A stretch of DNA of 64,000 nt from Tachypleus tridentatus. Lineage: Eukaryota > Arthropoda > Merostomata > Xiphosura > Limulidae. Position numbers and translations under genes: made by a program. Where the stretch lies: contig NC_134835.1 in the NCBI RefSeq assembly GCF_004210375.1, positions 70,896,447 to 70,960,446 on the forward strand. The letters run 5' to 3'. This document shows, piece by piece, positions 34,903-46,450 of the stretch. How positions within the stretch are numbered: the stretch's first letter is position 1; each line of letters starts with the position of its first letter. Below the pieces are notes generated by a model that was not told where the DNA came from, did not search any database, and saw only the letters and a list, made by a program, of their open reading frames with translations.

Positions 34903-36112
34903 ATGAAAGAGTCTTAAAAAGGTAAAAAGAGATAAAACAACTAGCAGAGTAAGACGAAATTCTGTTACATTTTACGAGTGTATTGATATACAAGTAGTAA
35001 AAATGACATGTTACAACGCTGTTTTTAAATAATTGCATTTGAATTGCACAATTAAATTTGTCAATAAAAACTTTAATTGGTTTCAATATAGTTTAATGAT
35101 ACACGATAGCTACTTTTAACAACGTAATTAATCAGAAAAGACGAGTAATGTTTATATATAAAGTATTAGATATAAGTAGGTGGCTATTTTTTCTATTATG
35201 GGATAAATAACTGTTTTAGTCTATGTGGGTATATCAAAACAAAATCATTTTTCACATGTATGTCATCTCTTCTGTCAATTAGAACACCCAATATGTAAAA
35301 ATTAAAAAACAACAACATTACACAACTATCTAAATAGCTTTAATCTATATGTTTAGTGAATGAACACAAGTAATTCTCTTCCGCCAGGTGGTGTGATTAT
35401 TAAAAGTAGAAGAGGATCTTCAAAGTAAAATTGGACAATTCTGAAGTAAAAGAACAGTATAAATGATAACATGGACATCTACGTTCACGGTTCAAATAAA
35501 TCAAGTATTTTATTCATCGTTTGACGTCTGCCTGTCACAACCTAAAGCTAGAAAAATAGACACTACTTATATTTTATTGCTCTCTATAACCAGACAAACA
35601 AAAAGGGACAATAATACTATACTATTCACAACACTTGATTCTCTTTACTGAGATTGAAAAAGATCTAAATTAAAATTGAAACTACACTGATTTAGACTAA
35701 AACTAGAACTAAACAGACACTCAGACAAAGATCAAGGCATACAGGTAACATAAACACACGAAAGGGACAATTTTCTGGATTCCAACTTATTTCTAAACGA
35801 ATGCTGGACTCCAATGGAAATGATGGGTCAATAGTTTATAGAAATCACTTTTCAAGTTACCAAAGATAACTAATATGGCAAGGATACACATGTGATCTAA
35901 AATTGACGGTTACCATGAGTATGGTAGAATCTTAAGCTATTGTATTAAAGAGCTTGGAATTGATTTCTAAAGAAAATTAATGCCTGGAAATTAAAATATT
36001 TTTGCACTGGATATTGAGAAAGTGGGAAGTATTTGGAAGTGCATTTTTCGTAATTTATAGTCAACATTTACATTAACATGATCTGAACCAACGGTACATG
36101 TATCAACAATAT
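34903..36112. other. no gene seen
   Basis: AT-rich. Open frames 35086-34898 (minus strand, partly inside the preceding SINE) and 35463-35651 lack motifs. Confidence 0.4.
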
Positions 36113-36114
36113 TG

Positions 36115-36325
36115 TTTTGTTTGTTTTTTGAATTTCGCACAAAGCTACTTGAGGACTATCTGCACTAGCCGTCCCTAATTTAGCAGTGTAAGACTAGAGG
36201 GAAGGCAGCTAGTTATCACCACCCATCGCCAACTCTTGGGCTACTCTTTTATCAACGAATAGTGGGATTGACAGTCACATTATAACGCCCCCACAGCTGA
36301 AAGAGCGAGCATGTTTGGCGCGACA
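36115..36325 (-). mobile_element. SINE-A copy 10, missing the tRNA head
   Basis: The central domain and tail are intact, but the copy ends at 'catgtttggcgcgac', just before the B box. It is thus a 5'-truncated insertion or was cut later; no clear duplication was found. Confidence 0.9.
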
Positions 36326-36705
36326 AATATAGAAGGAAAAATTCTCTAGTACAGTTCCAATAAAATTAGTATATAGTCAAGACAATTCAAGCATGTATAT
36401 TAACTACTGTGTCAAAGTGTTCTATTTTTGACTCACTGTCTCAACATTTTTAAAAGGGTAAAACACCCTTTTCTCGAAAACAGATTCATGACTTAAAGAT
36501 GCATGAAAGTGACCTAAGAATTTATATACAATCCTCAAAGTGAATGTTTAAAATATAATACATTTTCAGTATTAACTTTGTTTAAAATGAACAAGATTAT
36601 ATTTTTGTTATTAGCTGCTAAACTTGTTGTTTAAAAATTAAGACTGGGATATCATTTATTTCTAATGTTTATTTATTTGTTCTTGTAAGAAAGAAAGAAA
36701 AAGGT
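36326..36705. other. no gene seen
   Basis: AT-rich stretch between two SINEs. Confidence 0.4.
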
Positions 36706-36707
36706 GT

Positions 36708-36821
36708 AGGGGTTTTTCTTATAGTAAAGCCACATCAGGCTGAGTCTACTGAGGGGTAAGGGAACACCCTGATTTTAGGGTTGTAAATCCGGAGAGATAC
36801 CGCTGTACTAGCGTGGGACGT
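36708..36821 (-). mobile_element. SINE-B copy 8
   Basis: Begins 'tgtaggggtttttcttatag'. The B box is disrupted ('ggggtaagggaacaccctg'). Head complement is 'gataccgctgtactagcgtg'. Confidence 0.83.
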
Positions 36822-38505
36822 AAAAAAAAAAGATACTTTTTTGTTTAGCAAGAACTGTTCAACAAAACAAAATCGTCAGATAATGAAGTCATTTAAAACA
36901 TCATCAAGATGAAAAAATGTTTAACCTACTTCATAGTCGTTTATTTATTTTAGAAGGTTGGTTACTTTGATCGAGTAATAGATCACTATGAAACTCTTTT
37001 AAAAATATATTTTTTGTTTTTTAATGTTCAAAAGAAACCTTTGAACATTTGTCTAATAAAACGTAAAATTAGATGAATTATTTAAATGTTAGAACTTTTG
37101 TTAATTTCTGGTTGAAAGACAGATTTTAGTTAACATAAGCCAGCGTTTCGTAACCTTATATATGGCTGACTTATTCGTATGAGAAGAAGAATCATATTCA
37201 TTGTTTGAATAGATAAGCAGCTGGTCTTTAATAATTGAGAGCTACTGTTCTTTGCCACTTCTATATAGAACTCTAGTACAATGTTTTAATCTGTATATGC
37301 TGTATATTCTTGTTAGAAATAAAAGTTCTTAATCCATTAATACAATAATTTTCAATCAGGTTCGTAAAGTGTTTCAGTTGATAAAAAGTTATGTACAGTG
37401 AGTTTCAAAATATTAAAGTCAACAATGCGAACAAACTTTATTTAAACATAATAAAAGATTCTGGACATATTATTTGACTGTTACAGAGTTATCCCAAATT
37501 ATACACTTTTCCTTTTATTTGCTATGCATATAAACATATTTCATCTTTTAGTAACATTGTTCCATTTGTTTCAGTACTTCTACGTAATTCCTGTTTTATA
37601 ATTGCTTGGGATAGAAATATGGCAAATTTTGCCATTCTACTAGCAACAGCGGCTATTTTTTTCGTTGATCTTTCATCTTTTTTTTGCACCACAGAAGACA
37701 AAATAATATGGAGTTGCTTACCTTTGTCGATTTTTACATTTCACCTTCTCTATTCTTCATAGTTAATGAGTTAGTTCGAGCTCCAACCATTACTTTGCCC
37801 ATTTACTAGTTTAAATGTCACACTTTATTAAACAGCTGGCGGCAAAGAGATCATTGATGACATTGTATAATCCTAGACAAATTAAAATAAAACTCATTCA
37901 TCATAAACAAAAATTTGATGATTGCTTTAACTTTAAAGCCAGACCTATAAAAGTGAACAGAAATTTGCGAAAAACTTACATTAAGTGTCTTTATTTTTTT
38001 ATAAAAGAATTTAGATCTGAAATATACATTGAAACATTGTGAGCTACGGAACAGAAGATAATAACGATAAAACAGCTAGTGAAGATAAGATGTAGTGAGA
38101 ACAAAATAATGCATAATACGTTTTTTAATTTCGAAGTTTAACTGCATAAAAAACAACAAACAATAATTACGATGTTAAAATGTTTTGCAGAAAGGAGTAG
38201 AAAAAACAAACACACGAAAACGGTTCGTATTCATGCAATATATTAAGATAATAAAACTGTCTCATTAGGATTTAGGTCTTTTGAAACCTGGGAAGGTCAG
38301 TTGCTAGTTTGACTTCCTCCCTTCTGCTCCATTGCTAATCGTTGATTTTCTATTTGGTTGTTAGCTAAGCTGATTCGATTTCTTTTGGAGTTTCTGTTGC
38401 TACTTTCCTTGTCAGTTTACGAAGTTATAGCGCTAAAATATCTCGCCTTCTTGTAATACAGCGTTCCATAAACGTTTTAATATCGGTTCCTTTGACTTGA
38501 TTCAT
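36822..38505. other. no confident gene
   Basis: The plus-strand open frame 37815-38042 (75 codons, Lys-rich) is not recognisable. The rest is AT-rich. Confidence 0.35.
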
Positions 38506-38507
38506 TA

Positions 38508-38627
38508 TTTAGAATTAAGCACAAAGCTACACAATGTGTCATTTGTGCTTTGCCCACTACAGATATAGAAATCCGGTATCTAGCGGTTTGAGTCCAAAGA
38601 CATACCGTTGTGCCAATAGGGTTTTTC
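38508..38627 (-). mobile_element. SINE-C copy 3
   Basis: Tail complement 'aagcacaaagctacacaatg', a mutated B box region 'gatatagaaatccggtatc' and head complement 'cataccgttgtgccaatagg'. Confidence 0.82.
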
Positions 38628-38719
38628 GATTCCACTTTTATTGAAAAAAAGTTAATAGTTGCTTATATTTTGTATTACTAAACTGTCTTTAATAAGGTTA
38701 TATGAATTTGCATATGCGG

Positions 38720-38996
38720 TTTGTTTGTTTGTTTGTTTATTTTTGAATTTCGCGCGAAGCTGCACGAGGGCTATCTGCGCTAGCCATCCCTAATTTATCA
38801 GTGTAAGACTAGAGGGAAGGCAGGTAGTCATCACCATCCACCGCCAACTCTTCTACCAACGAATAGTGGAATTGACCGTCACATTATAACGCCTCCACGG
38901 CTTAAAGGGCGAGGATGTTTGGTGCGAAGGAGATTCAAACCCGCGACCCTCAGATTACGAGTCGAACGTCTTAACTCACCTGGTCATGCCGGACCC
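38720..38996 (-). mobile_element. SINE-A copy 11 with target-site duplication
   Basis: Full length except for a short central loss near 38853. The (TTTG)n tail is long. 'gcatatgcgg' (38710-38719) and 'gcatatgcag' (38997-39006) flank it. Confidence 0.94.
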
Positions 38997-39006
38997 GCAT
39001 ATGCAG

Positions 39007-40070
39007 TTACTAAACTTTTAAAAATAGTTATTTAGTTCCCTTTAACGTCTTATTTTATTTATAGTCATGTTTAAACAGGAACCCTTTAGTAACCAATAGA
39101 CATTCAGGGTGTGATGATGCTATTCTATTTTTATGTATATACTTCTTTTGTATCATCGTTATGTTTATGTAAAACTTTACCATTTGTTTCAAAAAATTAA
39201 GGTAAATAATGAACATATCAATTATTTATATATACATATAAGGAGTTTCGTAGTCATGAAACCTTAATTCTTCGTGAGAAACTATTACAGTTAATTTCAT
39301 TGGCCATAAAAGCACATAGAGGTAAAAATAAGATATATGGAACGTAGAATCTTATAACGAATATGATTTATTCTTAAATCGTATGAATTATTAAAAATAA
39401 TATATCATGAAGCTTGAGGTTTCTGACACCATGAGCTCTTTTGAGATTCAACTAGATATTTTAAAGTAAGATTAATAATTATTTAATCTACATTATTTTT
39501 TGACTAGTAACGTTGGACGATTGGGAGGAAATTTAATACTTTGTCTATTCATACTTTTAATTTGAAGGTAGAAGAAAAACATCTGGTACTTTAAATTGAA
39601 TTCTTGAACTGTGATAGGTTAAGTATATGACTCGAAAATAAGGTATAAAGGACATTTTAGATCAATTACTTTAATGTTTACAGAGCTATTTTTTCATCGA
39701 TGAAATAAAAATCTTCACCATCTGACGTTTTTTTTCAAATATAAATAATTTCTTTCTGCACTCGTTGGTACAGTTTAAATAGTGAAAGTCTGCTAACAGA
39801 GTAATCCACATTTTGCAAGATCCCGAGATCGAATGCGGTACAAGAGAAAACTTTACCGTCTGATAAACAAGGTTAATTCTTTAGGAAACTCAACCACCTG
39901 TTACCAGATTCCTCCACTCTCACGAGGCGGCCACTAGTTAGGCACTAACTTTTATGTTATAATTCGACCAGCAACTACTAGTAAGTCAATTTATAACAAG
40001 TTCGTGTATCTGCACATTATCAGTGGATAAATATTTCAGCCAGTATTACGTCCCTGGAAAAAAGAATTTT
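39007..40070. other. no gene seen
   Basis: AT-rich intergenic DNA. Confidence 0.4.
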
Positions 40071-40074
40071 CTAA

Positions 40075-40800
40075 ACAGCTTTTTTCATTCTTTCTTAGGA
40101 AGCTGGTGGGAAAGATACAACAGATTATTCTGAATCTATTGTCGTGAGCACGAGTTATCAATTTATAAGAAGAAACTGAAACTAGAACATGTTTGTGGTT
40201 GTGTTATTATGAATATTAAGCTATATAAGGATAAAGCAACAAAAAGAATCACTACGCTCTAAAAATACAAGTTTCTTTTTATAATTCTTAAGATATCTTG
40301 TTATGGTTTTTAACTTATTCCACCACTAAAGTTGGAAACAGCAATGAAAATGACGAATCTCAATTCTTACTCTGGAAATTTTGGAAACTGTGATAAACTG
40401 TAGTATAACTGGTGCACGGTTGTTCAATACCGTATGCAGAAAAGCTTTTTCAAACAAAATGTGAATCATCACATAGTTTTAAGGGTTTCGTTTCATAAAA
40501 TATTCTTGAAATGACTGAAGAAAACTAATATATCTGTTCATGTCTGCAGAAGACTATAATCAATCACATCAGGATAACCAAAATATTGCTTTTCATTTAA
40601 CACAGTCACTAAGGAAAAATAACACAACTGAGATGCATATATGGTTGTGTTCAGCGACTGTTTTTTTAATACAGGTACTGGGGAAAAGTAGATTTTGTAG
40701 AATTACTCAGAATAATATTAGTTGCTTTCTACTTCAATCACTAGTAAAACGGTTGTTTTAAATCTGTGATCTGCTTTCAGATAACCATGTTTCCTATTAA
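40075..40800 (+). repeat. degenerate ~66-bp repeat array, part 1
   Basis: Strongly diverged units share a pattern like 'ttgttgctcattta..ca.t', 'actgaggaaaa..aaaattt' and 'ttcagga'. The clearest units are at 40540-40760; earlier parts are less certain. The open frame 40540-40761 arises from this repeat and is not a gene. Confidence 0.45.
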
Positions 40801-40827
40801 TTACATAAAAGGTTTATATGTTAACTT

Positions 40828-41085
40828 CTTAAATTTTCGTGAAAGCTACACGAGAGCTTCTTTTACTAGCTACCGCAGGTTCGAATTCTCGTCTTATCAA
40901 ACATGCTTGTCTTGTCAGCTTTTGGGGTAATAGAATATGACGGTCAATCCTATTATTGTTTGGTAAAAGAGTACGCCAAGAGATGGCGATGGATGGAGAT
41001 GACTAGTGGCCTTTTGCGTAATATTTCACGACTAAATTAGAGACGGCTAGCACAGATAGTCCTCACATAGCTTAGCGCGAAATTA
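40828..41085 (+). mobile_element. SINE-A copy 12, rearranged
   Basis: It starts with a short inverted piece of SINE-A tail ('cgtgaaagctacacgagagc'), then switches at about 40875 to plus-strand SINE-A beginning just before the B box ('gcaggttcgaattctcg'), and runs to the tail 'agcttagcgcgaaatta'. The A box half is missing. Confidence 0.8.
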
Positions 41086-41109
41086 AAACCAACTCGAACC
41101 GTTAACTGT

Positions 41110-41305
41110 TTCAAATTTTAAAGTGCTCTACTAGAGGGAAGGCAGCTTGTGAACATTATCGCTAACTCTCAGGTTACTTTTTACGGAGATTGAGATGGAC
41201 CTTTACATCATGACGCTCTCACGTTTGAAGTATGAGAATAATCTGCAATTGGTTTCGATCCCTCAACCCTCATGCTGCTTGTTGAATACCCAAACATCAG
41301 ACCTC
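41110..41305 (-). mobile_element. SINE-A copy 13, degraded
   Basis: Diverged minus-strand copy with 'ctagagggaaggcagcttgt', 'cgctaactctcaggttactt' and a damaged B box 'ggtttcgatccctcaac'. It lies head-to-tail inverted to copy 12. Confidence 0.7.
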
Positions 41306-41339
41306 ACATGAAAACATACAACCAAACTTGGACTATAGT

Positions 41340-41560
41340 CTTATTCAGTAACATAGTAATTGTTGCTTAACGTACTCAATAAATAAGGAATATCAACATT
41401 TGTGACTGTATTTCAGGAACAGACCAGTTGTTCCTCACTTAACTCCATAAAGGAGGAGAAATAAAATTTATGATAACATTTCTGGAAGACAGCAATTGTT
41501 GTTCATGTAATACGATCAACGAGGAAAATAAGAATTCGTTATCAGTTTTCAGGGAGACAC
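41340..41560 (+). repeat. degenerate ~68-bp repeat array, part 2
   Basis: Two adjacent 68-bp units begin 'tttcaggaacagaccagttg' (about 41413) and 'tttctggaagacagcaattg' (about 41481). A partial third begins at about 41549 and an earlier one near 41345. Confidence 0.65.
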
Positions 41561-43300
41561 TATTTACTCATGACAGATGATTGAAATAAGCAAATTCCCA
41601 AATGATAATAATAAAACCTTTAAGTAATAACTTGTACACATTGAATATGAATAATTTATAAATCTAAAAAAAACAGAAACATAACTTGGAAAATGAATGT
41701 GTATGAACAATATGTAGGATAATAGAGCTGTATTATCCATGGAAACGTTCAACAAAACACGACCTGTAACAGGGAAAGTAACACCATAATACCTCACAAT
41801 GATTACTTCTCACCACGTTCTGAACAGGCAAAAATCGCTATTCTCATAAATTTGGAAAGGAATAAAAATGGGTGATGCTGGCCTGTTATATCCAGTACAC
41901 CTAAAAGGTGTACAAGCCGTTTAGGTCAAAAAAAAACGCTGGCTTCTCTAACCTTTCGATTACATTAGACTAAAGGTATTTATACACAATACTGGCATTA
42001 TATATGGTCTTGCATCATTATCCATTCGGATGAAGGATTCTCCAATAGCAAGACGACATACAGTTCAAGAATGTCGTCCCTATATCTGAAATCATTTATA
42101 TAACAGTGGTTTTTCAGTTATGTTTTTTTTAAGTTGGAGTTAAATTTATAACTAAGGATTTGTACCTTTATTTTTTATTACTTATAGTTATTAGTTTAAA
42201 ATTAGGTATAGTTATTATTTCAATAACTACATACTATTTTACTTTTTATTATATTAAACCAATGGTGATGGCTTTAAAAAATAAAAATAAAATTACAGTG
42301 GTATATGAGGGTAAGATAATTTTTAACATAAAACATTATCTTGCCTTTGAAACTATGTGAAGGTATTTTCGGTTTAGCTTTTTTTGCATTTCTGAAGCAT
42401 TTTATCTACGTACGTAGGGATTTCGGTTAGCCTGTTGTCCTCCAACGCTCGTCGATGTATATCAAGTAACTATATAATTTTCATTACTATTACTTTACTG
42501 TTTTACATGTTATTGAGTTATAGTTGTACTTATTATTAACTGAGGTGACTTATGTTCGTTAATAGGCATTTTCACTATAGTTGTAGTTAACTGATAAATA
42601 CTGCATAGAATCACCCTTTAAGACATCGGTATCTATGCGACCAATAACTGAAATGCCAAACCAGACAAATATCCAATTACCATCAGAAGCTCTCCTTTCT
42701 CGAATGTAGCATTCCAAAAACTAGTGGTTACGCCAGAAATCACTCTTCAAACAGATGCCCAGTTCATCGATGAACACAAAAATGACCCATCTGTCATTGT
42801 CCTAGGAGAGGTGTTCTTGACACCTTTTCCTCTTTTCTCAAGGATGAGTGTGGCTTAATGGAAAACATATCATAGGCCTTCGAGAATAAAATCTGATCAT
42901 GTGAAGTCAGTCGTTTCTTAACAGTTTGGACAGATATTCAAACACAAGAGATCAAATACATTTACTTGGCAATGGTCGATACTGTTATTTTCCTTGGTCA
43001 ATGGGAATATGTAGCGATTTGGGATCGTGTTATGATTAAAGAGTGATTTGTTCCATGTTTCACAGAAATATTTCCCGTGACTAAACAGTGCCTTCACACT
43101 GATGCCAAGTGATAATAAGTCATAACGCAACTGAGCTCCGATTATATTTTGCTCCTAGTCTTCTATTTGCTCAGGTTTCCTACATTTACACACGTGTGGA
43201 ATATTTGCATATTTTTATATGTGTTCTTTCTCCGAGAAATATGCAAGATGATTTAAACACAACTTTCTTTTTATTTTTATTATTTTTATTTTTAAAAATT
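41561..43300. other. no confident gene
   Basis: Contains a short perfect hairpin 'gtacacctaaaaggtgtac' at about 41896-41914. The open frames here (for example 42160-42360 and 43130-42918) have no recognisable domain. Confidence 0.35.
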
Positions 43301-43314
43301 AGAATTGTCGCTTA

Positions 43315-44904
43315 TTGTTTGAATACATCCAAAAAATGAATAACATCCTATCAGACACGAACAAATTTAAACCAATACACACAAATCCAACAAAGACACA
43401 CGAGACGCAACTGAACAAATTACTACTACAAATGAAAAAAGCCAACACAATTTCACAAACACTTTATTCCTACCTACGTAAAACCGACTCACGCACACCG
43501 CAAATATACGGCATCCCCAAACCTCATAAACCAGATTGTCCATTACGACCAATAATGTCCACATATGAATCGTTTAATTACAACCTTGGTAAATACATAG
43601 CATGGGCATTCTTCAAATATGTAACATCAGCCAGCTCATTTATCAAAGACTCTTTTAATTTCAAGTCTAATCTAAATCAACTTAACCATAAAGCCTTAAT
43701 GGCCAGTTTCGATGTTATGTCCCTCTTTACAGAAGTTCCAACCACTGAAGCCTGCAAGATAGCCTTAGAACTCTATATCCGAGACCCTAACCCAACTATA
43801 GAAATTCCCAGTAACCAGTTAGCAACCCTCATAGAATTCACCACGATAAAGACAAACTTCATGTTCAACAACCAAAACTATATACAAACAAATGGCCTAA
43901 GCATGGGCAACCCAGTATCACCAGTTCTAGCCAATATTTTTATGACACAAGTTGAAACACAAGCAATTAACACAGCATTACATCCACCACTATACTGGTA
44001 CAGATATGTACATGACACGGTTGCGGGATTCAAATCTACAGAACACATACTTAATTTTTTTCAATCACATTAACTCTATACATTCCAACATCAACTTCAC
44101 ATGTGAACAGGAAGAAAACAATCAAATATCATTTCTTAACCTCAAAATTACAAGAACTGATACACAATTTCAAACAGAAATCCACCGAAAAATCACCCAT
44201 ACTGGTCTATACATTCCTTGGGACTCAGCACATGAAACAAAACAAAAACTCAACATACTAAGAAACCAAATAAACACAGCCATAAAACTATGCTCACCAG
44301 ATAAAATTAACGATGAATTAGACAAAATAAAACAATACTTCACCAACATCAATAAGTTTCCTCCACAAACCGTAGAAAACATTATACGCACACACCTAGA
44401 CAGTAAGCAAAATCAACCAACTAAAGTAAATACAGCTCACGAATCAAAAAAACCACGAAACCATATACTGCTGTATACCATATATTCCTGACATCAGCAA
44501 ACAAATAACCAACATTTGGCAAAATTAGTAACAAAATATGACATTCCAATTAATACCAAATTTATTCAAAACCCGGCACAAAACTGAGGGTCTATACTAT
44601 GTAAAACTACACTGACAAACACCACACCAACATTATTTATAAAATACAAAGTGATAACTGCCACGACTTCTATATTGGAGAAACAAGTAGAAAAATAGAA
44701 ACCAGATTCAAAGAACATAAAAAGTCACCTTCAAATGTTTTCGAACACTGCAAGTCAAATAAACACAACATAACCATAGAAAACACTCAAATACTAAATA
44801 AAGAAACAAACATAAACAAACGCAAAATTAAAGAAGCCTTACTTATACAACAACTTAAACCCAAAATAAACCAATATAAAGGAACGCCTTTATACCTATA
44901 TTAA
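43315..44904 (+). pseudogene. Penelope-like element: RT plus GIY-YIG endonuclease
   Basis: The encoded protein would copy element RNA and nick the target through its C-terminal endonuclease. The open stretch 43315-44073 starts inside the coding region (EYIQKMNNILSD) and carries YGIPKPHKPDCPLRPIMS, motif A ASFDVMSLFTEVP, motif B NGLSMGNPVSPVLANIFM and motif C WYRYVHDT, where the usual YVDD has His for the first Asp. A frameshift near 44070 leads to the second frame (to 44491) with ISFLNLKITRTDTQF. After more shifts, 44605-44904 in the first frame gives a GIY-YIG domain: IIYKIQSDN, then FYIGETSRKIETRFKEHK, ending TPLYLY and TAA. The 5' end is missing. The order of domains is that of canonical GIY-YIG Penelope elements. 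Confidence 0.93.
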
Positions 44905-45150
44905 TAAAATAAAATAAATAGAATTATATATTCAAACATCTAATACCGCCCTCTACATTTCGACACACAGTTACACAACCCCTTTCAGACATGTGGTCGG
45001 CTTCCGGTCAATTACCTATTTCTTTGTGAACCTGACGATGTTCGCTCTTCTATGTAAAAGTGTTTTCTCAGCCCAAACGAGCCGTTTTTGCATATAAATT
45101 TCTCAACAAGTGGGTTTCTCGTCATCACTGATTATAAAATATGTTATTAT
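44905..45150 (+). mobile_element. Penelope element 3' non-coding end
   Basis: It follows the endonuclease stop and includes 'cctgacgatgttcgctcttc' (about 45031) and 'aagtgggtttctcgtcatca' (about 45109). The latter resembles the outer arm of the inverted repeat at 6018-6050 (reverse complement), linking both to one Penelope family group. The 3' border is approximate. Confidence 0.6.
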
Positions 45151-45205
45151 TTTAGGAGCACAGTGGCTGTTACCTTTAACACACTAACCCCCACAGTCTG
45201 TAGGC

Positions 45206-45471
45206 TGTTTATTTGTTTTTTAATTTTGCGCAAAGCTACACGAGAGCTATCTCCGCTAGATGTCCCTACGTTATCAGTGTAAGACTAGAGAGAAATCAGC
45301 TAGTCATTACCCCCCACCGCCAACTCTTTTACCAAAGAATAGTGGGATTGGCCGTAACATTATAACGTCTTAACGGATGAAAGGGCGGGTACATTTAGCA
45401 TGACGGGCATTCGAACCCGTGATCCTCGGTTTATGAGTCAAGCACCCTAACCATCTGGCCATGCCGGGTCG
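45206..45471 (-). mobile_element. SINE-A copy 14 with 11-bp target-site duplication
   Basis: Nearly full length with a short central loss. 'agtctgtaggc' flanks it exactly at 45195-45205 and 45472-45482. Confidence 0.95.
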
Positions 45472-45609
45472 AGTCTGTAGGCACGTAAAAACCGGGTTTC
45501 GATAAATGTGGTGAGAATAGAACAATAAGCTCATTGTTTAGCTTTAGGATTAACAAGAAACACACACACACAAGCTTTTAATACATTATTTTGCGAAACA
45601 AAGTTTTTT

Positions 45610-46450
45610 TGGCAGAATTTTATGGAAAAAATTAGCTGTTGCTCATTTTAAGCAATTACCGAGGAAAGCTAAAATTTGTTTTCGTATTTCAAGAAGACGT
45701 TCGTTGTTGTTAAAGTAACATTGTAACTGAGAATAAGCGGAAATTAAAGTTGTGTTCAGGAAAAGGTTGATTCCTTTTTCCTTTTAATGTAGTAATTGAG
45801 AAATAACCATGCTTCAATCAGGAATTCGTTAAATTTTATCCATTTAAGACAAACTTTGGAGAAAACCAAAACGTTTGATCGCATTCAGGAACAGATTATC
45901 TGCAGTTTATTTAAGACGGTCAGCGACGTTAATTAGGATTAATGGTTGTGCTCAGAAAGAAGTTATTTTGTGTTATTTATAGCGTTATCTGTGTTATTTC
46001 ATTTAGCAGAACTGACGTGGAAAGCCACAAATTGGTTTTGTATTTATAAAGAAGTTCATTAATGCCCATTAAATACAATCATTTAGAAAAATCAGAATTT
46101 GTTAGCGATTCAGGATGGCCTTATATGCTGTTAATACAACAAAATCACTGGGGTAAATAAGAACCAGTTGTCATATTAATAAGTAAATTTGTCTAGAATA
46201 ATCACCGAGAAAAAACAGAAAGTGTTTTTGGTCGAATCTCATGAGACATTACTGGAATTACAGCTGAAAGTTTTTATAACAGAAAGAGTACAAACTCATA
46301 AATCAGTGTATTCTAATAATTACAAGTTATTGTTTTATGAGATTTCACACTCCTTGTTATATCGGTGTAATAAGCTTGCGTTTCTCATTTTTAGGTTAAT
46401 GTCTTGTTCCGGTCTATGTAACCAGCTTGTTTTTGTCAGAAGTTACTGAT
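45610..46450 (+). repeat. degenerate ~66-bp repeat array, part 3
   Basis: Successive units share 'accgaggaaagctaaaattt', 'tttgtgttcaggaa' and 'ttgttgttaaagtaac'-like segments, for example at 45655, 45720, 45785, 45850 and 45915. The open frame 46189-46449 lies in this array and is probably not a gene. Confidence 0.55.

Noticed and set aside
43367..43564. Minus-strand open frame over the Penelope RT
   Set aside because: Shadow of the plus-strand RT, which has conserved motifs.
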